A DNA stretch of 64,000 bases from positions 593,140-657,139 of the forward strand of contig KB722747.1 in NCBI GenBank assembly GCA_000349905.1, written 5' to 3'. Below the pieces are notes generated by a model. It made no database searches. It worked only from the letters and a program-made list of their open reading frames with translations, and was not told the origin of the DNA. Below are positions 21,159 to 30,736 of the stretch, one piece after another (the stretch's first letter is position 1; the number at the start of each line of letters is the position of its first letter). Origin of the DNA: Volvariella volvacea V23 (lineage: Eukaryota; Basidiomycota; Agaricomycetes; Agaricales; Pluteaceae). Position numbers and translations under genes: made by a program.

Positions 21159-22917
21159 TCAACCAGAGCCAAGAGAACGCATAGACTTGAACACCTCCAA
21201 CCAAGTCGGAGACAGCACACACTCAATCTCTTCCAGCTCCGGAAACATCCGAACAAGATTCCTCCCAACTGAATTCACCTTGTCATCGTCCCTCTCAACA
21301 TCAAAACGAGCCGACCTGCCCACCGAAAGCACCTTCAGCCCATGCCACAACCTTGGAAGCGATTCAGGCCGTGGTACATCCTTATCCTCCACCGAAATGG
21401 TCACACCGAGAGTGCACAAACGCTGGAGGTGGGATGCTAGATCGTGGATTTGGGAAAGCGTCGCCACGCTAGATTGCGGAAGATGAAGCACCCGGAGCTG
21501 CGCGAGGAAGAGGGCATCGCGAACAGGTTCCCAGCTTCGGGCGGTAACGACATCCGAAGCGAGCGCAGCGCCTTCATTCTCGCAAGCGGCAACACCAAAT
21601 CACCCGGAAACGTCCCGCGGATAGCACGTCCCACGAGACAGACGCGGAGCGACTCCATGCACCCACTCCACCTCTCCGCGACGGTGCACACCAGCGCATC
21701 TACATGCTCCCACCGAGTCTTCCGGGCCAGGCTCGAGGGCGTCACGGTCGCATTGTCCGTCTGGATCTTTTGCAGCTCCAAATCCAGCTCCACAAGAGGC
21801 CTGTACCCGACCCGATCCACGAAATCGCTCACAGACGCCGGGTGGCCGCACAGCGACGCAAAGTCCAGCGCCCTCCCTTCTCGCGGAGGCTCGTACAAGT
21901 TGCCCAGGTTCAGGCAAAGCGCTGTCAATCCCGCGCAATGCGACAGCCTTCGCAGGACGCGGCTGTGGAAGTGGGCAGAAGCAGGGGTAAGGGTCTTATC
22001 CCGCTCGAATGCCCTGAAAATCGCGAGACGAGAGCGGCGCAACGTCTGGATCGAGGCGGCGGCTTCGAGGGCGGCGGTCGATGCGCGGCCTTTGATGGTG
22101 AGGGACTGTATCCCGGCCGTGCAGAACCGAATGGTGTAGACAAAGGGAAGGATGTCGATGTCGCCTCTGTGCCACGTGTAGATCCCTACATGATGCAACG
22201 ACGGCTGGAGGAGAGCGGGAAGCGAGTGTTCGAGGTGGCGAAGCGAGTCGGGAGAGGCTCTTCCGAGGTGTATCTCCAGCGACCTAAGGTTTGGCAGGAT
22301 CGGGCCTCGCGCTTGGAGGGTGCTCGTGTACACCGTTGGGTGGATCTTGCTTGCAGTGCCCGTAGGGGGATGCAGATTGAATTCCTGGACCTTGAGAGCG
22401 TAGTACCTGTCGTCCCCATCTCGTTCAAGAGTATGACCGCTGTGGAGCAGAAACTAATAATTCGCCAGCATTAGCAGTCATGGGAGGGCTAAAACAAACT
22501 CGCGAATTGTCCATCGTTTCCGGTCTGCTGAAACTGGGGTAGTAGATGAAAGAGGGGGAGCAGCGAATCCAATGACCTCCATAGAACGTTAAGAGCCGGT
22601 TCCTTGAATTGTTGACAAATCAGGGCGGAATGAAGTAGTTCTCGTCTGTTGCGTTGCTGCTGGTCTGCATGCCCGATAGATAGATAGCGGAAAACCTCCT
22701 CGAGTAAAGGAGGTGTCAACTTGAATGGCACGCGAGGGGGTTGTACAGGCACTGGCATGCTAGAGTCGAACGAAGGTAGGTGCATAGATCGTCGTCGTTT
22801 GACGGGGGATACAGCCGTAAGAATTACCAACTCCTCGTGCAGAGGAATCTTGACTACGCGGTCACTTACCCGATCCGTGATTTGACGACACATCTTCCAC
22901 TCCTCTGCTGCACTCAT
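21159..22917 (-). pseudogene. F-box protein (possible frameshift)
   Basis: The start is taken at MSAAEEWK (22917). An F-box-like segment (LTPPLLEEVFRYL ... LHSALICQQFKEPALNVLWRSL) is followed by a leucine-rich-repeat-like C-terminal half (LPNLRSLEIHLG, LVELDLELQKI, ALRSLRMS). F-box proteins recruit substrates to SCF ubiquitin ligases. The join between the halves fits a GC-AG intron of 50 nt (GCGAGT donor just after the codons for GQF, TTAG acceptor before FLLHSGHTLERDG). Near 21546-21555 the frame shifts: one frame gives MKALRSLRMS, and the next sensible codons, WEPVRDALFLAQLRVLHLPQ, lie in another frame. There is no room for an intron. It is either a one-base error or a pseudogene. A further small intron near 22867 (GTAAGT) is possible. 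Confidence 0.6.
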
Positions 22918-23037
22918 GGGTACTAGCCTATAAGTTGCATATGCACTCGATTTCATATAAACTACAAGTAACCTTGAATTGTACAACCTCCATTTCCACC
23001 GTATCCACCTCAACAAGCACATCCATTCCCCCTTCCT

Positions 23038-23983
23038 TCAGCCCCAGCCCCAGCCCCCCCTGCCACCCCCCAAGGGCGTCCCACCGCTCCCCTCTTCCGG
23101 AATTTCCGCCACATTATCCAAAATATTCTCAACCAGCTCCGTAAACATCTCATGCACATTTATACCCGACTCGACGGATGTCTCCATGAAAAGCGAGTTC
23201 ATGCGGCTAGCGTAGAGGTGTCCTTCTGTCGCCGATATTTGGTGGAGGTATTCCTCCTGTGTGATATCCATTAGATTTGGAAAGAATAAAGTGACGACTT
23301 GGTGTTATGTACCTTGTCAGTCTTGTTACCGACCAGCATCTTTACCAGCGGTGTGGCAGCGTGCTTCTCCAATTCGGAGTACCAGTGGCTCAAGCTGTCA
23401 AAGCTCTCCTTGTCCGTTACATCGTACACTATCATATCACCGTCTCAGCGACTCGGCTACGTGAGAATCAAACCATTCCGCACCTAGAATGACCCCTTGC
23501 GCCCGACGATAGTACTGCGACGTCAAAGTCCTAAACCGCTCCGACCCTGCTGTATCCTTTAAAACAGCATCACCCATCATCAAAGACCATCCCAAGCTCA
23601 AAATCCAACGCCCGACTCACCCAGATCACCAGCTTGACCCTCTGCCCCCGCACAGCCATCCCCCTCACCGTCGTGTCCACGCCCGTGTTCGCTGCGGTGC
23701 TCCTCCACTCCTTGTCCAGGAACCTCAGCAGCAGACTCGTCTTGCCGACGGACGGGTTCCCGAGCAGGATGAGCTTGATGGTCCTCTGTGGCCCTTGGCC
23801 TTCCTCCCTCGCCGGACGTGGGCGCGGGCGCTGTGCTGCTGGCCGTGGCAGTGGGCCGCTGCTGCCAGTCTCCGCAGCAGGCGGGGTGCTGGCGCCTGTG
23901 GCTCTTGCCTGGGCTTGGGATGAGGAGGGCTGGGAGGGAGTTGGGTGTCCCTGGGGTATGTCCTCGCCGTACAGCTGTGTCAT
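23038..23983 (-). CDS. Rab18-like small GTPase paralog 2, divergent
   Basis: Four exons join in phase: 23983-23621, 23556-23484, 23428-23313 and 23256-23038, giving 256 residues. The start is the ATG of MTQLYGED. A Pro/Ala/Arg-rich N-terminal extension of about 70 residues precedes the P-loop GNPSVGKTS. NKTD is intact. Three signature positions differ from normal Rabs: the switch I Thr is Asn (ANTGVD), the catalytic Gln is Ser (DTAGSE), and SAK is SVE. The C-terminus ends GGWGWG where the neighbouring Rab18 ends GGCGC, so there is no prenylation cysteine and no membrane anchor. The frame is open and splice sites are normal, so it may be expressed. GTP binding without normal hydrolysis or membrane attachment is an inference. 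Confidence 0.75.
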
Positions 23984-24305
23984 GTCGTGTGGAGAGAGAG
24001 AGGAGTGGCTTTGCGTTTGAGTCTCAATGCGACATGTGCTGTACTCGCGTTCTGACGTCACGGAGAATCGGGCCGTGCCGGTGAATAACATTAAATTGCA
24101 AAGCCGCACAGCAAACTAGACAGGAGTACATGTAACGGGTAAATGCCGGGCAAATCGACCAGCAGCATGGAGATTAGGGAAAATCCGTTCATAAGGTGTG
24201 TGATACTGCCAGTCTCGTCGCCATCGTTAGTTCGTGTTCATGGTCATCCTCTCCATCATCACCCACTCTCCAAAGTAGGCCCAACGAGCCATCCAAAACA
24301 CCCAC

Positions 24306-25344
24306 TCAGCATCCACACCCGCCCGCCTCCTGCCCCTGCGCCTCCCCCTCCCTCAAATCGCTCAGCCCCACAATCTGCACGCCCCCGGGCACACCTCCGT
24401 TCCCCCCACTCGTGCTCTGCACGCCCCCCACTCTGCCGTCGCCCTTCTTGTCGACCCAGAGCTCGGGGGTGTCGAGGATCTGCTCGACGACCTGGACGAA
24501 CGCCTCGCGGACGTTGATGTCGGATTTGGCGGACGTCTCGATGAAGATCGAGTTCATCCGCTGCGCAAAGGCGGAGGCTTCGGACGTTGGGACTTGGCGG
24601 GCGAGTTCCTGGTAGTGGACGGGCGGTGAGTGAGATTGGAGGACGGGATGGCGGCGGGGCGTACCTTGTCGACTTTGTTGCCGACTAGGATCTTGACTAC
24701 GGATGAGGAGACGTAGGTGTCCAGCTCGGAGTACCATCTAGGTAGTGCATCGAATGTCTCTCTATTGGCCACGTCGTACACTGTATGTGGCACATCTGAG
24801 TGATCTGCAGCGCGGGAGGGAAGAGGTCGCGTACCGAGAATGATTCCTTGCGCTCCGCGATAATACGATGCAGTTATGGCTCTAAACCGTTCTTGTCCAG
24901 CCGTATCCTATGCACGCCCGTACAAAAAAGAGGGACAACACGGGGTCGGATAAGCCTCCATCCCCCCACCACCAAAAAAAAGAAAAAAGGGCCACTCACC
25001 CAAATACTCAGCTTCACCTTCTTCCCCTTGACCTCCATCTGATGCACCTTGAAATCCACGCCAATCGTCGCGCTGCTCTCGTCCTCCGGTATCCACTGCT
25101 CGTCCGAGAACCTCGAGAGCAGACTCGTCTTGCCGACGGACGAGTTGCCTATGAGCAGGATCTTGACGTTGATCTGCGATCCCCCGGTGGTGCGTGCTCC
25201 TGCAGCGCCTGTTGCTCGTGCGCTGCTGCCACCAGATCTAGGAGCTGGGGCGGTGGTGGTGCGTGTTGCGGTGGTGGTTGAGGAGGTTGAAGCCGGTTTG
25301 GTGGCCTGGCGTCGTTGTTGCAGGTTGGCCTGAGTGGGAGGCAT
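24306..25344 (-). CDS. RAB18: Rab18-type small GTPase
   Basis: The exons are 25344-25000, 24907-24835, 24780-24665 and 24608-24306, joined in phase, giving 278 residues. The start is [10 protein letters not shown], with a Thr/Ala/Arg-rich extension of about 45 residues before the G domain. All G motifs are canonical: [30 protein letters not shown] and ETSAK. The segment [14 protein letters not shown], the pattern LVGNKVDK and a C-terminal CGC (CxC, double geranylgeranylation) are typical of Rab18, which acts at the ER and on lipid droplets. The linker between the G domain and the CxC is long and Gly-rich. It is the intact member of a local family of three on the same strand, and the intron positions are identical in all three. 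Confidence 0.88.
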
Positions 25345-25948
25345 TATTGGGTGTCGGTGGGTGGTATGGTGTCTAGTGCTGTGCGGGGAAGAGTGAAGCG
25401 AAGAATGGGCAAAGGGCAAGAGGCGTTGGAGAACGTGCTCGTATGAGGCAGAGATTGCGTGTTGTTTGTGTCTATCGTGCTGTAACGCGCGTGTCGTGCG
25501 CACCAGGGATGGAGAACTCGTGGGCCTGGGCGTTGTGGTGATTGATGCGGTCAGTGGGTCGACAAATCGGGGTGGCTGCACCTCCGCGCCACGGACTGCC
25601 ATTTCGACGATAGGCTTTGTCTTGCGAGGGTTTGTTCATTAGCCCAGTCATGAATTGGCTGGCGATGTGGCGAGGATGCCATGCGCGTCCCTGCCAGGCA
25701 TGCTGCTCGGCGTCTATCACTCGGTCTGCCTGGCATTGCGCCAAAAACTCGTTTCCCCTTTGCGAGTGCTGGCCTGCCCTCAAGTGTCTTGACCACTCTG
25801 TCAGCCGCTTCCGAGCATGCACCGTACCCCTCTTCTTCCTCTCCTTGTGTTGCAACCACCTCGTTCTGGTCTCTCGACTGCTGGGACCCTCGAGCCATCC
25901 TTTCCGCTGTACACCATCGCCCATTCGTTATTCTAAGGCTGCTTCATC
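25345..25948. promoter_or_regulatory. Shared divergent promoter region
   Basis: About 600 bases separate the divergent starts of the Rab18 gene (25344, minus) and the KEN-box protein gene (25949, plus). The minus-strand Rab18 frame stays open to 25602, but without supporting homology. No specific binding site is claimed. Confidence 0.35.
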
Positions 25949-27013
25949 ATGAACGACTCGACGTATCAAGACTCTCCGTCTGGCTATGATCAAAGGATAC
26001 ACATGTACAAGACATACTTTGGCTCTACAGTTGCTCTTCCTACCGTCTCTGCGCGTTATACTTCTCGTGGCGACATCGCTCCCTCTCCCGGACTAGGAAG
26101 TGGAACCAACGCAAGCAACACCGGAAGCATCAGAGGAGCCGGCTTTGGGAGAGCTCGAGCACTAACGACCCCTCAATCATTCCCTCGAACCCATCTCACT
26201 CCCGGAACCCCAACCGACCCATGGTCCACCCCTCGGTTCCCATTCACTCCCTCAAACTCTGGGATGTTCATCGACGGCCAAGACACCGAGCAGCGCTCCA
26301 CCGGTCCTTCTCACACCACGACGCACACTCGACCACACAACTACCACCACGAATGGTACAACGCCGCCGAGCTCGTCGTCGGCATCCACCCCGGCTTGAC
26401 TCCGCTCTTGTACCAACAGCCTCTGCACTCGGCGCAGAGGATCCAGCCTGGCGGCATCTCTCCCTATATGCGCACGACCCCGACCTTTGGACATGTCGGA
26501 GCCTGTCCATGGGGCGAAGGGACCAGCAAGCCCCCTCAGTTCCTCCAGAACGGCGTCGAAATCAATGTCACTAACGACGAAATCCTGGTCAATGAAGACT
26601 CGGTCAACGTCGTTCCGTCTCCCACTCCCGGCGCCAACGTATCGATGCCTCCGTCTCTCAACGGTCTCTCTGGCAAACCCGACGATCTCTCTCTGCCTTC
26701 TCAATCTGCTCAACAGCACCCGACTGCCCGCGATCAATCGTCCGAGGCCGATTCTCAACTGCTCAATCATCGCAAGCACCAACGCCACTTTGCTCTGCGG
26801 GATATCACCAACAAGCCCGATTCCAACAAGTCCCACGCGTCCAGCCACGCATATGGTCTCTTTTCCAATTCTACGGGCGGAGCGAACGCCGGTCTTGGAG
26901 TGACTACTACGACCAAAACTGGCAACGCCAAGTTGAAGCGCGGCCGAAAGACGAGCGCGATGGGGAAGGAGAACCGGCCAGAGTTGATATTGGCTGCCGC
27001 GCATAGACGATGA
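25949..27013 (+). CDS. Disordered protein with KEN-box and D-box-like motif
   Basis: An intronless frame of 354 residues starting at ATG 25949. It is rich in Ser, Thr, Pro, Asn and His, with no globular domain that I recognise. Near the C-terminus (about residues 278-285) is HFALRDITN. This fits the cyclin-type destruction box (RxALxDIxN) except that His replaces Arg. About 50 residues on lies GKENRPE, a KEN-box, within a basic stretch (KLKRGRKTS). Both motif types are recognised by the anaphase-promoting complex in cyclins and securins, so a cell-cycle-regulated protein is possible; that is inference. The minus strand also has a long open frame over this gene, but it is GC-driven and lacks features. 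Confidence 0.6.
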   Translation: MNDSTYQDSPSGYDQRIHMYKTYFGSTVALPTVSARYTSRGDIAPSPGLGSGTNASNTGSIRGAGFGRARALTTPQSFPRTHLTPGTPTDPWSTPRFPFTPSNSGMFIDGQDTEQRSTGPSHTTTHTRPHNYHHEWYNAAELVVGIHPGLTPLLYQQPLHSAQRIQPGGISPYMRTTPTFGHVGACPWGEGTSKPPQFLQNGVEINVTNDEILVNEDSVNVVPSPTPGANVSMPPSLNGLSGKPDDLSLPSQSAQQHPTARDQSSEADSQLLNHRKHQRHFALRDITNKPDSNKSHASSHAYGLFSNSTGGANAGLGVTTTTKTGNAKLKRGRKTSAMGKENRPELILAAAHRR

Positions 27014-27685
27014 TCCCATGCGCTCGTGGGGGTTGTACTGGTTTCGTGCTTTATTTAGTCTTCTGCCTGGTATGCCTACTCTTCGTTCATGGATTTCGTT
27101 TCACTTTCTGCATATTCTCCGCGTCTTTATTCTATTCTATTTGCATACCCTTTCTGTAGTGGTCCTTGATCCTGTCGTCTTTTGCCTTGGTTGCTAGCAG
27201 TTAGCCACATTACTATTTTTCGTGTAAGCAAAGCTTGAATACAACTCCAATCAATCATCTTGCGAAGAATCTCAAAATCGCGGGCGGTTTTGACACAGTC
27301 GCGCAGACATTCGTGTCGCGGGCCTTTCCAGACCAGACGATTCCAACTATACTGCGCGCAAAAGGCTAGCCCGACTGGTAAAGTACGTTGCGCACATTGA
27401 ATCTCATTTCTTGAGTCGCATCCACACCCCTGCTGGCTTTCCGGTTTGGGCGACCGCCATGACGCAACTCTCCCAGGCTTCCGACGGAACTTGATTTGCG
27501 TCCGTTGGAACTGTCAACTCTGCCAACGGGTTTGAGGACGTCGAGCCTGCACCCGACGCGACGATGGACTCGACGGCGCTCATGGAGGGTGTATATAAGA
27601 CGAGGACTGCTGTTGCTGCTGTCACCATCGACTTGCAGCAACTCGCTCACCAACTCGTCTTCCGGACCAGCGAACTCAATCGCAA
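27014..27685. other. Intergenic region
   Basis: The first 200 bases are T-rich, as expected for a 3' untranslated region. Open frames at 27484-27685 on both strands have no family resemblance and are taken as leader of the dehydrogenase gene, whose own ATG is at 27686. Confidence 0.35.
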
Positions 27686-28822
27686 ATGGCGGCACAAGTG
27701 TGGTTCAGTACATATCCACTCACTCCTCTGCACTCATTCCGTATCTAACCTATGTACAGTCACAGGCTCCTCCTCCGGCTTTGGCCGCCACATGACCGAA
27801 ACCGCGCTCCGAAACGGGGACAGCGTCATCGCGACCCTCCGGCGCCCCGCCGTCCTCGACGACCTCAAGTCCCTCTGGCCCTCGACCAGACTCCTCGTCC
27901 TCCAGCTGGACGTCGCAAACAAAGACCAGATCCTGGACGCGTTCGCAAAGGGAAAGGAACACTTTGGGAGGATCGACGTGGTGTTCAACAATGCGGCCGA
28001 GTTTGTGCTCGGCGAGGTCGAGGGGACGGAGGAGGCGATGGCGAGGCGCATGTTGGAGGTAGGTGCTGTGGGAGCTTTGCAGTTGGTTGTAGTGCTGATG
28101 CGTCGTTCTGTCTAGATCAACTTTTGGGGCGCGACGACTGTCTCCCGTGAGGCCGTCAGGTATTTCAGGCAGAATAAGCCTGTTGGGGGGAGGTTGCTCC
28201 AGCTTTCGTCTGCTGCTTCTGTTACAGCCTCGCCTGGAGCTGGGTATTACGTTGCTAGGTCATTCCTTGCGCTCGAACTTTTTTGTCCCGCTGCTGACTT
28301 GCTCCTTCGCGCTCTTGTTTTGGATGCCCACAGTAAATTAGGTATGTTATTTATTTCGAAGGATACGACCGCGGCGCTCAATCTCTTCCCCCAGCCCTCG
28401 AAGGATTCAGCGAAGCTCTAGCGGCTGAACTGGACCCCGAATGGAACATCAAGGCAAGTCCCACTCCCTCCCACTCCCTCCTCCACTCACTCGCAACCAC
28501 CCAGGTAACAATCATCCAACCCGGCCCCTTCCGCACCAACGCCGTCGCATCCAGCATCCTCCCACCCCCACCCCCGGAATACGCCACCAACCCCGCCCTC
28601 GCGAGCGCCCAATTTCGCGCGTGGTTCAAATACGAAAACTACGACGGGGACGCGAAGAAGGCCGTCGAGAACGTGTTTTACAAGCTCGCCAAGGTTGAGG
28701 ACCCGCCGCTGACGATTCCGGTGCATCGGATGGTGGTTGAGGCTACGAGGGAGAGGGCGAGGAGGATGAAGGAGGTGGCGAGGGAGTATGAGAGGTGGAG
28801 TGAGGATGTGTATGTCGAGTAG
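27686..28822 (+). CDS. Short-chain dehydrogenase/reductase (SDR)
   Basis: Six exons join exactly in phase to give 282 residues: 27686-27707, 27760-28058, 28116-28258, 28334-28341, 28395-28453 and 28505-28822. The protein begins MAAQVWFITGSSSGFGR, with the cofactor motif TGxxxGxG straddling the first junction. The NNA motif is in FNNAAEF, the catalytic Ser is in LQLSSAAS, and the Tyr-Lys pair is YYVASK. The Lys codon sits on the 8-nt exon 4 (28334-28341). Without that exon the catalytic Lys is lost. Intron 5 begins GCAAGT, a GC-AG intron. The SDR fold binds NAD(P)H; the substrate cannot be told. The C-terminal part (VTIIQPGPFRTNAV) is typical of classical SDRs. The product is probably cytosolic, with no signal or anchor. 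Confidence 0.88.
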
Positions 28823-29241
28823 AGGTGTGCATTTGTGCAGCATCATGTGGTCTAGAGTCAAGTATAGTTAGGTCATCAGTCTGTCTTGCGGATATACGTC
28901 GTCTGGATTGTGCGTGGTTTTATCTGTTGTACATTTTGATGGAGTTTGCCCTGGACGGGCGATTTGTGTTCTTGTCGTACACGATGAGCCAAGTGATTCG
29001 CCATGTGTCCAGCAAAGTCGGACTTGATGAACCCGCCGATGCTGGCTGGGGTGCCCTCCAAAGCGCTGTCCATCAGCACCTATTTTTTTTCTCGTGTGCG
29101 TTCATCGCCATTCGCGTGGTCATCGTCGCAGGTTCCCCTGACCTCCCGGCTCGCTAAACAATACTGCTGGATCACGGCCCGCGCCGGGCCCCTTGACTAC
29201 CCAACTATTAGGGGCTTCTCATCAAGATCGCTACTTGCAAC
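28823..29241. other. Intergenic region, no feature seen
   Basis: Between the dehydrogenase stop and the epimerase start. Short frames only, with no domain, repeat or RNA gene recognised. Confidence 0.4.
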
Positions 29242-30599
29242 ATGCCGAACGAAGGTGAAGTCGTCCTTATAACCGGTGCAGGTGGCTGGCTGGGCAGCGT
29301 TGTAAGCACAACAGCCCTCTCGTCATTCTAGCAATCTCACCAGATGCCCCAACCCTTTGCCCTTGTTCGCTGCGGACAGCTGGCGCGAACGATCTTGTCC
29401 GATTCCAAACTATACATCCCGAATGCTCGTCTCATTCTGGCGGACATTTTTCAGCCAAAGATGCCGAGAGAGATGGGAGGCGGCTCGGGTGTTGGATCTC
29501 GCGTGATATCTGTCCAGGCCAACCTCGCGGATCCAGCACAAGCAGATGCGCTGTTCAACACGTCGTTTGGGATTCCGGACACGATATACTGTTTGCATGG
29601 GATAATGTCCAAAGGATCGGAGGAGGATTTCGACAAGGGCCTGCAGGTCAGTGGCCGTCTTGCCCCCAAGCGCTCTCGGTAGGGATGATGGAATGACGTG
29701 AAACCCGTGATTGTGCTAGGTCAACTTTGATTCTGTCCGTTATTTGCTGGATGCCACGCGTCGTTATCGCGCTGCGAATGGAGACCTCATCAAGTTCATT
29801 TTTACTTCTTCGTTGGCGGTATATGGTGGACCCCTGGTACGATTGCAGGTTTACATGCAGGTTGCGCTCTTGCCCATTACGATATTAGCCCGATGTCATC
29901 AAGCCCGACACGACTGCCACGCCCCAAGGAGCATATGGGATGGCCAAGCTGACTGTAGAGCTGTTCATCAACGAGTACACACGGCGTGGACTCATAGACG
30001 GTCGGATCCTGCGACTCCCGACTATAGTCGTACGCCCTGGTCCACCTGCAGCCGCTGGATCGGCTTTCATCTCGGGTATGTGCTCCTCAACTATCGATTT
30101 GTTTCATCTCTTATCCGGGACCATAGCGATTGTTCGAGAACCCCTTCGGGGTAACGCTACAACCTGTCCCATAGGCACGGCGCTCGACTCGCCGGTCCTT
30201 TCTTCCCTTCAGATATGGGTAGCGAGCCCAGAAACAACCGTTCGAAATCTAATCATCGCGCGTGCAATTCCTTCTTCCAAATTTCTACCTCACACCCGTG
30301 TCGTATGCGTTCCTGGATTCACGACCACTCTTCGAGAGGAGCTAGATGCTTTAGAGAAGGTTATAAAGGACAGTCACGTTGGGGTCGGGGGCACTAGAAC
30401 CGCAAGGGAGATAGTACAGAAATTGATCCAATTCAACAAGGAGGGTGAAGAAGACCTAATTAGTCGAAGATTGGTTGAGAGTTGGCCTGCGAGGTTTGAT
30501 GTAGATTATGCCCTGGGTTTAGGATTCGTACGCGATGAGGGAGGAATGGAGGTGATCGTTAGACGGTTCAAAGAGGCATTGGGAAGTGCTGATGAGTAA
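29242..30599 (+). CDS. NAD-dependent epimerase/dehydratase (extended SDR)
   Basis: The exons are 29242-29301, 29380-29646, 29720-29836, 29889-30075 and 30127-30599, in phase, giving 367 residues. The N-terminus VVLITGAGGWLGSV is the glycine-rich NAD-binding loop of extended SDRs (GxxGxxG). The catalytic region has FTSSLAVYGG and YGMAK (YxxxK), then GRILRLPTIVVRPGPPAAAGSAF, which is close to sugar-nucleotide epimerases and D-erythronate dehydrogenase-like enzymes. The C-terminal helices (FDVDYALGLGF, a substrate-side segment) also fit the erythronate-type group. The reaction is presumably NAD-linked oxidation or epimerisation of a sugar acid or sugar derivative; the exact substrate is not known. 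It follows an SDR on the same strand, but no shared pathway is evident. Confidence 0.83.
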
Positions 30600-30736
30600 A
30601 TGATGCATCGTGCACGTTCAGCTAAAATTACTTGGTCAGTGATAGTTTCTGTATGACAGAAGCAAATAGCGTTTATTTTGCACGAGTATGAATACAACTT
30701 TAGGTAGAATTTATCAACTGAAGGAAGTGAGCGCGA

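Noticed and set aside
21444..22474. Long plus-strand open frames (231 and 256 codons)
   Set aside because: They lie antisense to the F-box/LRR gene, in a GC-rich stretch that keeps several frames open, and have no domain.
26252..27019. Minus-strand frame of 255 codons
   Set aside because: Antisense to the KEN-box protein gene; Arg-rich composition is a by-product of codon bias and no motif is present.
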